Of a stretch of 16,492 nt of DNA, positions 1 to 8,199 are shown piece after piece. The notes under the pieces were generated by a model, which did no database searches, was not told where the DNA came from, and was given only the letters and a program-made list of their open reading frames with translations. Every line of letters begins with the position of its first letter. The first letter of the stretch is position 1. The stretch lies in contig DJHK01000034.1 of NCBI GenBank assembly GCA_002433065.1, positions 1 through 16,492 of the forward strand. Direction: 5' to 3'. A program made the position numbers and the translations under genes. This stretch comes from Chloroflexi bacterium UBA6622. Lineage in GTDB: Bacteria > Chloroflexota > UBA11872.

Positions 1-1
1 A

Positions 2-1024
2 GCTGCACCAGCGGCCACGCCCGAGGTTCAACCGTCGGCAGCGCTCAAGGCATGTGCTGAAGCCCAATGGGGTGAGATTTGTTCTGACCCGCCCAGGATC
101 TTTTACGCGGCGGACGTGCCCGAGTCGGTTCGACAGTGGCTCGACCAGGCTCTTGTTGCTGCTACGAAGGAATGGGGGAACTATGGCCCTCTTGAGTACT
201 GGGTGGCTGGCGTTGACAGGAAAGCTTCCGAAGAATTATCCGAAGCGTATTGCGCTCGACGTGCCGCACAGGGACATTTCCCCAAAGATGGGTGTCTCAA
301 ACATGACCATACGGCTCGATTCCTCCCAGACATGGCAGAAAAGATTGCTGCCGCACTTGTAGAGGGCCGACCGTTTAGCAGTGCTGGACTTAATGGGCAT
401 CGAGAATTTGGGTTTCACCTTTTCAGCTCGTCGTTCCCGCTCGGTTTTGCCGGAGAACTTGGGGTCCCACCGGCGGACGACCAAAAGGTCGTGCTGCACG
501 AATACTTTCACGCGGTACAACATGCCCATATCAACACCCGTGACCGCAACGAGCGCGACCGCAAGCTGGGTCCGGTCTGGTTCAACGAGGGCAGTGCAGA
601 ATTCATGGCACAGGTGACGGTCGATCGACTTCGTAGCTCAGGGGCATTACGTGTTGCGGCCCCTGAGCATCCGACCGCCAGAGGTTGGGGCCTTCTCCGT
701 GATCGAATGGCTCATACTATGGAAAGGGTTCAGCGGGCGTTACGGGAGAATCCGAGTCTGCGATTCACTGAAATTCGATATGGTCCGGAGCAGATCCTCG
801 CGTATGACTATGGCACGTGGGCGCATGCGTGGCTGGCTGCGGAGGTGGGCGAGAGGGCCTTGCTTGACACGTTTTACCCCAAACTTAATGCCATGAGTTG
901 GGAGCAGGCATTTCTCGAGACGTATGGTCTGGGCCCAGGCGAATTTGAGGCACAATTTAGCGAGTTTCTTCAGCTTCCGATTGAACAGCAGTTAGAAATC
1001 CTGCCAGACGCATCGAGCATCTAG
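2..1024 (+). CDS. Zinc metalloprotease-like protein (gluzincin / peptidase MA-like), 5' truncated by window edge
   Basis: The frame is open from base 2 to a TAG stop at 1022-1024, so the true start lies left of the window. A GTG at 116 would be a start inside a continuing frame and is not preferred. The visible N-terminus is an Ala/Pro-rich stretch followed by a segment with two cysteines (C-x8-C), which looks like the linker after a signal peptide or lipobox. The core carries HEYFH (497-511), the HExxH zinc and catalytic motif, and WFNEGSAEF about 26 residues later, where the NEG glutamate is the expected third zinc ligand. This is the pattern of peptidase MA-like and M1-type gluzincins. The protein probably acts outside the cytoplasm on peptides, but no substrate can be inferred. 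It converges on the DUF3500 gene. Metallopeptidase fold fairly sure; exact family and export are inference. Confidence 0.75.
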   Translation, partial: AAPAATPEVQPSAALKACAEAQWGEICSDPPRIFYAADVPESVRQWLDQALVAATKEWGNYGPLEYWVAGVDRKASEELSEAYCARRAAQGHFPKDGCLKHDHTARFLPDMAEKIAAALVEGRPFSSAGLNGHREFGFHLFSSSFPLGFAGELGVPPADDQKVVLHEYFHAVQHAHINTRDRNERDRKLGPVWFNEGSAEFMAQVTVDRLRSSGALRVAAPEHPTARGWGLLRDRMAHTMERVQRALRENPSLRFTEIRYGPEQILAYDYGTWAHAWLAAEVGERALLDTFYPKLNAMSWEQAFLETYGLGPGEFEAQFSEFLQLPIEQQLEILPDASSI

Positions 1025-1114
1025 CTCAATACAAGCAGGTCGATAGTGCCCGGAGTTTTGCGGTGGGGCATTCGAACGGTGCGTGCTTAGTGAACCAGGT
1101 CGCGACTCAGCTTT

Positions 1115-1150
1115 GGCCAACGGACGCTGTAGGGATCGAATTCCGTTGCC
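1115..1150. terminator. Imperfect inverted repeat between convergent genes, possible bidirectional terminator
   Basis: GGCCAACGGA (1115-1124) pairs with TCCGTTGCC (1142-1150), giving about nine base pairs with one bulged C and a 17-base loop. It lies between the converging metalloprotease and DUF3500 genes. There is no T-run on either side, so intrinsic termination is uncertain. The remainder of the 151-base gap shows nothing recognisable. Confidence 0.3.
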
Positions 1151-1175
1151 GGACACACCATTAGACGACTAGTAG

Positions 1176-2183
1176 TTATTCATGGTGGCCGTGGTGGTAG
1201 TGGGCCGCGAGCAGATCTTCACCCCAATCACCGTCAAAGCTGCGCATAACCGAATGGATATGGTTGGCACCGTTCTGGGTGTTGTCATATTCAATGGCAA
1301 ACGACGGTCCGATGATCGCGTAGTAATGTCCCTGGCCTCTGTCTTCTGGACCTGCCCACACGAATCGCGTGGTATCGAGGCCGCCATTTGAAATCTTTGA
1401 CCACTCATTGTTGGCCACGGTCGTGGAAGCTCGGTTGACATAATGTCGTATGAGCGTCACGAATGTTTCGCGTTGTCCGTCCCGAAGGGATGCAAAGTCA
1501 ACGCCTCCAGGACGGAGGTTTCCCGGATCCGCAACCCGGTAGTTCTTGGTAAGAATGTCATCTGGCGCTACGGGGTCGACGATGGCTTTTTCTTTTTGCC
1601 GACTGTCGAGATCGCCGAGCAGCTTCCGTGCGAGGTCTTCTTCAGCAGCGAGAATTCTGGTGCCTTTGTGATCACCGTGGCGAATTTCTGCCGGGTTTGA
1701 GCCAAGGAACAGCGGAAGAACGGCCACATAGGTGTCATCAATGATGGTGGCTTGCACCCCAATGTGATGACCACCGGCACGCCACCCCCAAGGATCCCCT
1801 TGGCCTGGGTTCCCAAAGACACTGAAGTAATACAAGTCGGGATCACGCACCCAGTGCATCGGCTCGTTTTGCATGTGCTCCCATTCGTTGAGCGTGACTT
1901 CAAGCGCGATGATGGCCTTGGCTTCTCGGGCGCTCCGGACGCTGAGCGCGGTTGCCAGCAGGAGGTGGGCGGCCTCACGTTGGACCTGGTTCATATCCTT
2001 GAGCCGGAGGCCATTTCGAGTCACCGGGGTGTAATTCCACTCGTAGCGTTCGGTGCCCTGGAAAGGAAAGGTGGCTTGCGCGCGTTGCCCTTCGTCAAGT
2101 GCGTCAAGGAATGTCCGGGCAGCCACTGCCATCTCATTGGCGATGTCTTTGGCCCGCGAAGCTGTAGAAATGTCGGTAGTCAC
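1176..2183 (-). CDS. DUF3500 domain protein
   Basis: This 335-residue protein matches the remembered pattern of the DUF3500 family. An N-terminal helical part is followed by a W-rich GWRAGGHHIGV segment, then GSNPAEIRHG, then an AAEEDLARKLL segment, and a C-terminal NHIHSVMRSFDGDWGEDLL block. The function of the family is not established. The paired histidines (GGHH, HIH, and a tail with HYHHGHH) suggest metal binding, which is inference. No signal peptide is visible. The start is GTG at 2183 with only a weak GGA upstream. It lies 118 bases downstream of the MFS transporter on the same strand and may be cotranscribed with it, which would suggest action on an imported or exported compound. Confidence 0.8.
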   Translation of the reverse strand: MTTDISTASRAKDIANEMAVAARTFLDALDEGQRAQATFPFQGTERYEWNYTPVTRNGLRLKDMNQVQREAAHLLLATALSVRSAREAKAIIALEVTLNEWEHMQNEPMHWVRDPDLYYFSVFGNPGQGDPWGWRAGGHHIGVQATIIDDTYVAVLPLFLGSNPAEIRHGDHKGTRILAAEEDLARKLLGDLDSRQKEKAIVDPVAPDDILTKNYRVADPGNLRPGGVDFASLRDGQRETFVTLIRHYVNRASTTVANNEWSKISNGGLDTTRFVWAGPEDRGQGHYYAIIGPSFAIEYDNTQNGANHIHSVMRSFDGDWGEDLLAAHYHHGHHE

Positions 2184-2301
2184 TAGAACATTCCAGTCGA
2201 TGCGACGTCCTGGTGGCCCATAGCGTGATCGTATGTAATCGTACCTGCCGACATTATGAAAACCGCGGACGTTCTTGAAAAGCTTGACTGATGGTTAACC
2301 T

Positions 2302-3558
2302 CTAGGTGTCCACACGGTGCTCGGTGCCATTGGTGTTGGCCAACGGCTGTTTCACGAGTGTTTCCCGAACAAGGAAGCCGAACGTCCCTGCCCCGGCGAG
2401 CCCCACACCTGCCAGAAAAAACGGAGCCATGAGGAGACCGATGATATCGGCAACTGCCCCGACGACGACGGGTCCGCCAGTGTCACCAATACCACCAATT
2501 ACCCGCCAGACGCCCAGAAATTGTGAGGGTCGGTGAGCTGGTGCTAGATCTGTTCCAAGGGTCAGCATGGATCCTGATCCAATCCCATTTGCGAATCCAA
2601 TCAGCAGTCCAATGAGAATAAGGCCCGTGAGGTCCTGCGCGGCTGGTAACAATGCCATCGCCAGGCTAAAAAGAGTGAACGACGGGATGATCGCAAATTT
2701 CCTTCCGTATCGATCCATAACGTATCCGGCCAATGGGAACAACACCATATCGATCGCCGCAGATGTGCTGATCACAATGCCAACGGCCGCTGCATCAAGG
2801 TCGAGTGCAAAGGCCGCGAACAGTGGTAATACAACCTGTCGTCCTGACCGGATGCCCTGGACTAACAGCTGTCCTGATCCTGCGGTGAGGAGGTCGTGTC
2901 GGTGCCGTCGCAGCATGTCAGTTAAGCCAGTGGCCAAGTTGGGGTCGGTAGTTTCAGGGCGCGGCGGCGTGGCTTCTGGCGAGAGCAGGGTCGGGACTAA
3001 TCCGGCCGCGATGACAAGGCCTGCAATGACGAATAACGTTTCGAATCCGTAGATGGTGGCGATAGCACCGCCAGCGGCCGGGCTGGCAAACGTGCCAATT
3101 CGATTGACGCCGCCAAAGATCGACATGATGCGCCCCCGTTGATGAGAGGGGGTCATTCGGAGCATGTATTGCATCCGTGAAAGGCCCCAGACGCTTAAGC
3201 CAGCCCCCGTAAGCAGTCGTAGGACGATGAGTAATGTGTAAGGTAGGTCGAGGGCCAGCAAGGCAATGGTTGCTGCAATGACGGCGAGGCCGAGGATGTG
3301 TCCGGTGCGTTCGGATATTCGAGTCAGGAGAAGGCCAGCGGGTATGTCGCAAAACAATGTGCCGAGGCTCGCAGCTGCGACCGCGATCGTGACCAGCGTA
3401 AAGTTCACGTCCATGGTGACCGGGTCGCGAACCAGGGCCGCTACGAACAGCGGCAGAGTTGGCACGAGCATGCCCTTGCCAACAGACAAAATGAAGGTAG
3501 GGACGTAGACGCGCGGAACGAAGGGTCTGAGGATGTCGAGGGCACGAATGGATTGCAC
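2302..3558 (-). CDS. Major facilitator superfamily (MFS) transporter
   Basis: A 418-residue polytopic inner-membrane protein with about twelve hydrophobic segments, the usual MFS length. The second-half motif A between TM8 and TM9 is clear (GYVMDRYGRK). The matching first-half loop (GLLLTRISERTGH) is degenerate, as often in the drug:H+ antiporter-like MFS_1 group. Gly-rich helices and the R-M-x-Y-M-L-R-M-T-P-S-H-Q-R-G-R loop after TM4 are typical. The start is GTG at 3558, because an in-frame TGA lies just upstream at 3565-3567; no good Shine-Dalgarno is seen, so initiation may be weak or leaderless. It is divergent from the quinone oxidoreductase and upstream of DUF3500. Substrate and direction of transport cannot be read from the sequence. 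Confidence 0.85.
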   Translation of the reverse strand: MQSIRALDILRPFVPRVYVPTFILSVGKGMLVPTLPLFVAALVRDPVTMDVNFTLVTIAVAAASLGTLFCDIPAGLLLTRISERTGHILGLAVIAATIALLALDLPYTLLIVLRLLTGAGLSVWGLSRMQYMLRMTPSHQRGRIMSIFGGVNRIGTFASPAAGGAIATIYGFETLFVIAGLVIAAGLVPTLLSPEATPPRPETTDPNLATGLTDMLRRHRHDLLTAGSGQLLVQGIRSGRQVVLPLFAAFALDLDAAAVGIVISTSAAIDMVLFPLAGYVMDRYGRKFAIIPSFTLFSLAMALLPAAQDLTGLILIGLLIGFANGIGSGSMLTLGTDLAPAHRPSQFLGVWRVIGGIGDTGGPVVVGAVADIIGLLMAPFFLAGVGLAGAGTFGFLVRETLVKQPLANTNGTEHRVDT

Positions 3559-3618
3559 GGATGGTCATGGTACGGCACTTGGGGAGATTCGATAAGGGAC
3601 AATGGTTCCGAAAATCAC

Positions 3619-3623
3619 AGGGA
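3619..3623 (+). promoter_or_regulatory. Shine-Dalgarno deciding the quinone oxidoreductase start
   Basis: AGGGA lies 8 bases before the ATG at 3632. The earlier in-frame ATG at 3602 has AAGGG only three bases away, which is too close. Family alignment also favours 3632. Confidence 0.55.
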
Positions 3624-3631
3624 TAACACGA

Positions 3632-4600
3632 ATGCAGGCAATTCGAGTCAATGCGTCCGGTGGAGCCGATGTGCTGACATGGGAAACGATTAGTGAGCCC
3701 TCGCCCCAGGCTGGCGAGGTGCTCGTGCGGCAGGAGGCGATCGGCCTGAACTTTATCGATGTGTATCACCGCAGTGGGCGCTACGACATCGACCCCCCAT
3801 TTACGCCTGGAGTTGAGGGTGCAGGGGTAGTGGAAGCGGTTGGCGATGATGTTAGTGGGCTGAGCGTCGGTGATCGCGTGGCCCAGGCAATGCAACTTGG
3901 CGCCTACGCGGAGTTGCAAGTCGTCTCAGCTACCCAGTTAGTCAAAGTTCCTGACGAGGTCGATACGAGACAAGCCGCGGCTGCAATGCTTCAAGGAATG
4001 ACCGCCCATTACTTGGTGCATTCGACGTTTCCCCTGGGATCTGAGCATGTTGCGGTCGTGCATGCGGGTGCTGGTGGGGTAGGTCGATTGCTTATCCAAA
4101 TGGCGAAGACGGCGGGGGCTCGGGTGATAGCGACCGCCGGATCTCCTGAAAAAGTTCAGATCGCGATGGATGTTGGGGCTGACGACGTGATCGCGTATCG
4201 AGATGTTGATTTTCTGGAGGAAGTCCAACGGCTGACCAATGGTGTTGGAGTCGATGTTGTTTACGATGCCGTTGGCGCGGACACGTTTGACCGTAGCCTG
4301 GGCTCGCTGAAAGCACGCGGCATGCTTGTGCTGTATGGCGCATCCAGTGGTGCGGTGCCACCCATTGACCTACAGAAAGCACTCACTCCCAAATCTTTGT
4401 TTGTCACCCGACCGTCTCTCGGTGGGTATATCGTGACACGGGATGAACTTGAGTGGCGGTCCAGCGATATTTTTTCGTCGATTTCGTCCGGCCAGCTCCG
4501 GCTGAAAATTGATCGAGAAGTTCCACTTGCTCAAGCTGCTGACGCGCATCGAGCTCTTGAAGGACGGGAAACCAGCGGTAAGGTTCTCCTGATTCCTTGA
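3632..4600 (+). CDS. qor: NADPH:quinone oxidoreductase (zeta-crystallin type MDR)
   Basis: 322 residues when started at ATG 3632. The protein resembles E. coli QorA along its length: an M-x-A-I-R start, then AIGLNFIDVYHRSG, then the dinucleotide motif HAGAGGVGRL (residues 144-153), VVYDAVGADTFDRSL, a FVTRPSLGGYI block and a KVLLIP C-terminus. It lacks the cysteine/histidine zinc ligands of alcohol dehydrogenases, as expected for the zinc-free quinone reductase branch. The likely reaction is NADPH-dependent reduction of quinones or of reactive enones/aldehydes in the cytoplasm. A longer start at 3602 would add ten residues but is less likely. Its TGA stop (4598-4600) overlaps the ATG of the HD hydrolase gene by one base, so the two are almost certainly cotranscribed. 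Confidence 0.88.
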   Translation: MQAIRVNASGGADVLTWETISEPSPQAGEVLVRQEAIGLNFIDVYHRSGRYDIDPPFTPGVEGAGVVEAVGDDVSGLSVGDRVAQAMQLGAYAELQVVSATQLVKVPDEVDTRQAAAAMLQGMTAHYLVHSTFPLGSEHVAVVHAGAGGVGRLLIQMAKTAGARVIATAGSPEKVQIAMDVGADDVIAYRDVDFLEEVQRLTNGVGVDVVYDAVGADTFDRSLGSLKARGMLVLYGASSGAVPPIDLQKALTPKSLFVTRPSLGGYIVTRDELEWRSSDIFSSISSGQLRLKIDREVPLAQAADAHRALEGRETSGKVLLIP

Positions 4601-5205
4601 TGCCGAAATTGACCGTTGGATCGCCACGCCTACAACAACAGATAGATTTCATTCTTGAGGTTGATAAGGCAAAAGGCATCCTGCGGAGCACTCGTGTCAC
4701 CGTGGCTGATCGTTTCGAGAATGATGGTGAGCATTCGTGGCATGTGGCTCTCATCGCGCTGGTGTTGGCGGAGTATGCGCCTCCCGGGATTGATCTCCTT
4801 CGTGTGATTGCCATGTTGCTTTTGCACGATATTGTTGAAATTGATGCTGGCGACGTGAACGTCTATGACGAAGAAGCTCGGGTCAGCCAACCGGTTCGTG
4901 AGCGTCTAGCAGCTGATCGGATTTATGGCTTACTGCCGTCCGAGCAGGGTGTGGAGTTTCGAAATCTGTGGGAGGAATTTGAGGCGCGTGAGTCTCCGGA
5001 GGCTCGGTTTGCCGCGTCAATTGATCGTCTTCAGCCGCTACTTTTGAATCATCACACTCAAGGGGCAACTTGGCGTGAGCGTGAGGTCACTCGAGATCAG
5101 GTCGTAGCGGTGAATGCACATATTGCTGATGGTTCGAAGGAACTGTGGGAACTCGCATCTGCGGTAATTGATGATGCAAGGGACCACGGTTATCTGGAAA
5201 GCTAA
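4600..5205 (+). CDS. HD-domain hydrolase, YfbR/HDDC2-like (probable 5'-nucleotidase type)
   Basis: 201 residues. The start is the ATG at 4600, inside the TGATG junction with the preceding gene, rather than the TTG one codon upstream; this arrangement usually means translational coupling. Metal-site residues of the HD family are present: E44-H45-S46 in NDGEHSWHVA, H76-D77 followed by E80 in LLLHDIVEID, and D142 in SIDRLQP. This matches YfbR-like dNMP phosphatases and HDDC2 proteins, which hydrolyse 5'-deoxynucleotides, though many relatives have unknown substrates. Cytoplasmic, no membrane segments. Its stop is only 12 bases from the stop of the convergent amidohydrolase, leaving no room for a separate terminator. 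Fold confident, nucleotidase activity inferred. Confidence 0.85.
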   Translation: MPKLTVGSPRLQQQIDFILEVDKAKGILRSTRVTVADRFENDGEHSWHVALIALVLAEYAPPGIDLLRVIAMLLLHDIVEIDAGDVNVYDEEARVSQPVRERLAADRIYGLLPSEQGVEFRNLWEEFEARESPEARFAASIDRLQPLLLNHHTQGATWREREVTRDQVVAVNAHIADGSKELWELASAVIDDARDHGYLES

Positions 5206-5217
5206 TGGCGCATCTGG

Positions 5218-6201
5218 TCAGTGGTTGTAGTTCGTTGCAATTCGAAACAACCGGGCTGCGTTTCCACCATAGATGTTGGCCCGATCACTATCCGAGATCG
5301 GCAGGTTGTCGATGATGCTGGTAATGATGTCTGGGTCAACCCATGGGTGGTCGCTCGCAAACATGAGTTGATCAGGTCCGACCATTTCGAGCCCATAACG
5401 AACTGCCGCAGGCCATGGAGAAACGGTGTCGAACCATATGTTTTTTAGATATTCGCTGGGGGCTCGACTGAGATGTTCTGCACCTCGCTTGAGCACCATG
5501 GTCTGGTGATCAAGTCGTCCAACGAGATACGGTAGTGCTCCGCCTACATGCGGACACACGATATCGAGGGCTGGATATCGATCCAAAAGACCGCTGAGAA
5601 TGATGCGGGCTAAGGCGATGGTGGTGTCAAACATCAACCCGAGAGCACCTACGAGGTTCCGACCTTCAACTTGGTCGTAAGTGACCGGGTAGGCCGGATG
5701 AAGGTAGATGGGGATGTGCATCGATTCGGCATGCGCGAAAAGCCATTCGAAGGCTGGTTCGTCCGGATGGTGTCCGTCGAGATTTGAGTAGAGCAGCACG
5801 CCTCGCATGTCCAGTTCGTGGATTGCTCGTTCGAGCTCGGCTTTAGCCTCGGTTTCGTGATTGAGCGGCAGCTCGCAAAGGCCGATGAAGCGGTCCGGAT
5901 GGTCACGCGTTTGTGCCGAGATGAAATCATTCAGCATGCGGGCCACGAGCGGGCCATCGGCACCGAAACGTTCGGGCCCCGGGTCATTTGGCGAAAGCAC
6001 GGTCACGTCAATGCCGTTTCGATCCATGGTTTTGAGCTTATCGCTGATATCAGAGTGTCCTGGCATTGCGCGGCGACGCCATTTTTCGGTATCGATGTAG
6101 AGCGCGTTGTTGTCCATAAAGGCTCGCGGCTGCTCTGTTCGGGTCTGTAAATAATCAAGATATGGCATTGGCCATACGTGGCTTTGAGCGTCAATTCGCA
6201 C
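5218..6201 (-). CDS. Amidohydrolase 2 family protein (ACMSD-like metal-dependent hydrolase/decarboxylase)
   Basis: 327 residues from a GTG at 6201, giving an M-R-I-D-A-Q-S-H-V-W-P start. That GTG has GGGAGA nine bases upstream, whereas the earlier TTG at 6210 lies too close to it. TIM-barrel amidohydrolase landmarks are in order: D4-x-Q6-x-H8, H168 in YLHPAYP, H218 in CPHVGGALPYL, and D284-H285 in FASDHPW. Relatives such as ACMSD and gamma-resorcylate decarboxylase use a divalent metal to hydrolyse or decarboxylate small acids. The first His of the usual H-x-H pair is Gln here. The gene overlaps the 3' end of the GNAT gene by 11 bases, so they form an operon. Substrate unknown; family assignment is strong. 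Confidence 0.9.
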   Translation of the reverse strand: MRIDAQSHVWPMPYLDYLQTRTEQPRAFMDNNALYIDTEKWRRRAMPGHSDISDKLKTMDRNGIDVTVLSPNDPGPERFGADGPLVARMLNDFISAQTRDHPDRFIGLCELPLNHETEAKAELERAIHELDMRGVLLYSNLDGHHPDEPAFEWLFAHAESMHIPIYLHPAYPVTYDQVEGRNLVGALGLMFDTTIALARIILSGLLDRYPALDIVCPHVGGALPYLVGRLDHQTMVLKRGAEHLSRAPSEYLKNIWFDTVSPWPAAVRYGLEMVGPDQLMFASDHPWVDPDIITSIIDNLPISDSDRANIYGGNAARLFRIATNYNH

Positions 6202-7240
6202 GTGGGTCAATCTCCCGTGATGTAGTGAGGCGGTCGTGTTGCCAGTCTTCTCGCTCGGCGTAGAACGTTTCCTGTTTACGGGCTGGAGGCATATGTTGAG
6301 TGGTTCGACAGGTCATCCAGAGGAGGTCCCGCCAACCTTGTCCATCACGTAAGCCATCAGCTATACGAGTCAGGAGGGTGAATCCAGCCTTAACGAGGAG
6401 AGTGTATTGGTCATCATCTCCATCAGCGATCGGGATTCTCAAGTCCCTCACGCCGTGGGTTTCTGCTCGCGCAATAGTGGCGGCCAACAGTTCACCAGCC
6501 TGTTTGATGTACGCGGGAGCAGTTCTGAAACTCATTGTTGCGACATGCTGGTCAAAAAAGGAACGGCCTGGCATAAAAGCTGAGAGACCGACGAGTCGCT
6601 CCTCAGGCGCGGCTAGTGCGAGTGATGCGCCACCTGTCGTTGCAAGCTCCACGCGCATGTCCACGAAGTGACGTTCGTATCTCGTGTCTTGATAACAATG
6701 CGTGATTGGATCCTTGAGCATCCATCGTGGTTCAGGGTGGTTGTACAGAACAGCGGCGCGTGGCAGGTCCGCCCAACTCGTATCACGGATGATGGCTGTT
6801 CCGTGGGCGCCCAGATAGCTGTCATCGAATGCAGTGACGGAAGGAGTGACCCGCCGCATGCCGTCTCCGGTCAAATATTCGAATCCAAGCTGTTCATACA
6901 AGGAGCCAGCATGGGGGTTGCGAGTGCAGAGGTATAAGGCTTGGCCACCGCCAGATTCGAAGTCGTCAATAAGGGCTTGCATGAGTGCACGCGCGATACC
7001 CTTACGCCGGTGGCCGTTGTCGGTTTGGACGAATTCCACGAGACCGACATCGTGGGTGTCCGCTGGCGTGTAGCACCCAAGGCTGCCTACCGTAGCCCCT
7101 CCGATCGATCCGATGAAGAATCTTGTGTCTAGTACTGGTTGCAGCTGGCCGGCGAACAACTCATCACGGAGTTTCTGCCAGGCGCCTATGTGGGGGATGT
7201 CTTCTGGTGCTAGCGGCGGTCGAACTGCACGAATTTCCAT
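6191..7240 (-). CDS. Tandem GNAT-family N-acetyltransferase
   Basis: 349 residues from ATG 7240 (M-E-I-R-A-V-R-P, a typical first beta strand of a GNAT). Earlier in-frame starts at 7270 and 7372 are possible but lack a good Shine-Dalgarno. The first domain has a clear acetyl-CoA motif A (GHRRKGIARAL, about residues 76-86) and a later SLYEQLGFEYL motif B. The second half (about 170-320) repeats the layout, with an AGELLAATIARAETHG helix and a VKAGFTLL strand, but lacks the R-x-x-G-x-G/A signature. Only the first domain is therefore likely to bind acetyl-CoA conventionally. Its 3' end overlaps the amidohydrolase start, suggesting linked function such as acyl modification of the same metabolite. 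Acceptor unknown. Confidence 0.8.
   Translation of the reverse strand: MEIRAVRPPLAPEDIPHIGAWQKLRDELFAGQLQPVLDTRFFIGSIGGATVGSLGCYTPADTHDVGLVEFVQTDNGHRRKGIARALMQALIDDFESGGGQALYLCTRNPHAGSLYEQLGFEYLTGDGMRRVTPSVTAFDDSYLGAHGTAIIRDTSWADLPRAAVLYNHPEPRWMLKDPITHCYQDTRYERHFVDMRVELATTGGASLALAAPEERLVGLSAFMPGRSFFDQHVATMSFRTAPAYIKQAGELLAATIARAETHGVRDLRIPIADGDDDQYTLLVKAGFTLLTRIADGLRDGQGWRDLLWMTCRTTQHMPPARKQETFYAEREDWQHDRLTTSREIDPRAN
6211..6216 (-). promoter_or_regulatory. Shine-Dalgarno for the 5218-6201 amidohydrolase
   Basis: On the minus strand the sequence is GGGAGA, nine bases before GTG 6201. It lies inside the end of the GNAT gene and decides the start in favour of GTG 6201 over TTG 6210. Confidence 0.55.
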
Positions 7241-7377
7241 GAGTTCACCGCTGCGGAGGTTTACGGCCATTAGAACGCTTTTGTTTCCCAAGTCTTCGAT
7301 GGACTGATTATGCGCGTTTGCAAGGTCATGTACAGATGGGCAGCATTTGGGAGACCTTTCCAGGACATACACAGAAT

Positions 7378-8175
7378 ATGCCTACAGACATACTTGCCAC
7401 GCTTGCCGGTCGAAGTATTCATGATCTTAGTGTGCCTCTCGAGGCTGGTATGCCGGTACATCCGGCACATCCGCCGTTTTCACTGGCTCTACAGCGACGT
7501 CACGGGGACACCTCTCGAACGGGTGGAATGAGCAGTGCGAATGAGTTAATCGTCATGTGTGGACATAGCGGGACCCATCTTGATGCGCTGGGCCATTTCT
7601 CGAGTCATGGGAAGATGTGTGGCGGGCGAATAGCTGCTGAGGTTCAGACTGGGGGGCGAGGGCTTCGCGAACTCGGGATTGAAACCGTGGATCCCGTTGT
7701 ATGTCGTGGGGTCTTGCTAGATGTGGCCGGTGCCGAAGGGGTTGAGGTGCTTCCACACGATTTTGCAGTCACAGCCGAGATTGCACAGGGCGTAGCTCGT
7801 GCGCAGGGTGTTGAGATTCGGTCAGGCGACGCGGTGCTGTTTCGCACTGGGTTGATCCGTCAGTGGGAAGACCCTGCCTTTCTGGATTTTGACGGAGGTC
7901 AGCCTGGGATTACAGTGGATTGTGCCGAGTGGTTGACTGCGAACGACGTGTTTATGGCAGGCGCCGATACGATGGCGTTTGAACAAGTCGTGGAGGGTAC
8001 CGATGCACTTCCGGTACATCCGTACCTTTTAGTCGAGCAGGGCATATATATTCTTGAAAACGCAGATCTCGAGTCGATTGCCACAGCTGGACTTTACGAA
8101 TTCCTTTATGTGATGACACCGCTAAAATTTGTTGGGGCTACTGCCTCACCTGTTCGACCACTCGCCATTGCGTAA
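7378..8175 (+). CDS. Cyclase / kynurenine formamidase-like metal hydrolase
   Basis: 265 residues from ATG 7378; earlier in-frame ATGs at 7318 and 7336 exist, but the family usually begins shortly before the IHDLSVPLE strand, which supports 7378. The zinc motif of the cyclase family (PF04199) is present as H63-S-G-T-H67-x-D69-x3-H73, with Ala at 70 where Pro is common. The AGMPVHPAHPP loop, GDAVLFRTG and TVDCAEWL segments are also typical. Members include kynurenine formamidase and isatin hydrolase, which open amide or lactam bonds, but no kynurenine pathway genes are nearby. It lies 36 bases upstream of the polyol dehydrogenase on the same strand and is divergent from the GNAT gene. Cytoplasmic hydrolase; substrate unresolved. 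Confidence 0.85.
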   Translation: MPTDILATLAGRSIHDLSVPLEAGMPVHPAHPPFSLALQRRHGDTSRTGGMSSANELIVMCGHSGTHLDALGHFSSHGKMCGGRIAAEVQTGGRGLRELGIETVDPVVCRGVLLDVAGAEGVEVLPHDFAVTAEIAQGVARAQGVEIRSGDAVLFRTGLIRQWEDPAFLDFDGGQPGITVDCAEWLTANDVFMAGADTMAFEQVVEGTDALPVHPYLLVEQGIYILENADLESIATAGLYEFLYVMTPLKFVGATASPVRPLAIA

Positions 8176-8199
8176 ACCAGCGCGATCGCACCACGCGTC

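Noticed and set aside
2954..3919. A 321-codon minus-strand open frame across the MFS 5' end and the quinone oxidoreductase start.
   Set aside because: The translation is rich in Arg, His, Pro and Cys with no family pattern; it is a frame shadow of two well-supported genes.
8182..8189. GCGATCGC palindrome, the cyanobacterial HIP1 motif.
   Set aside because: I noticed only this copy, and nothing else points to cyanobacteria; chance occurrence is sufficient.
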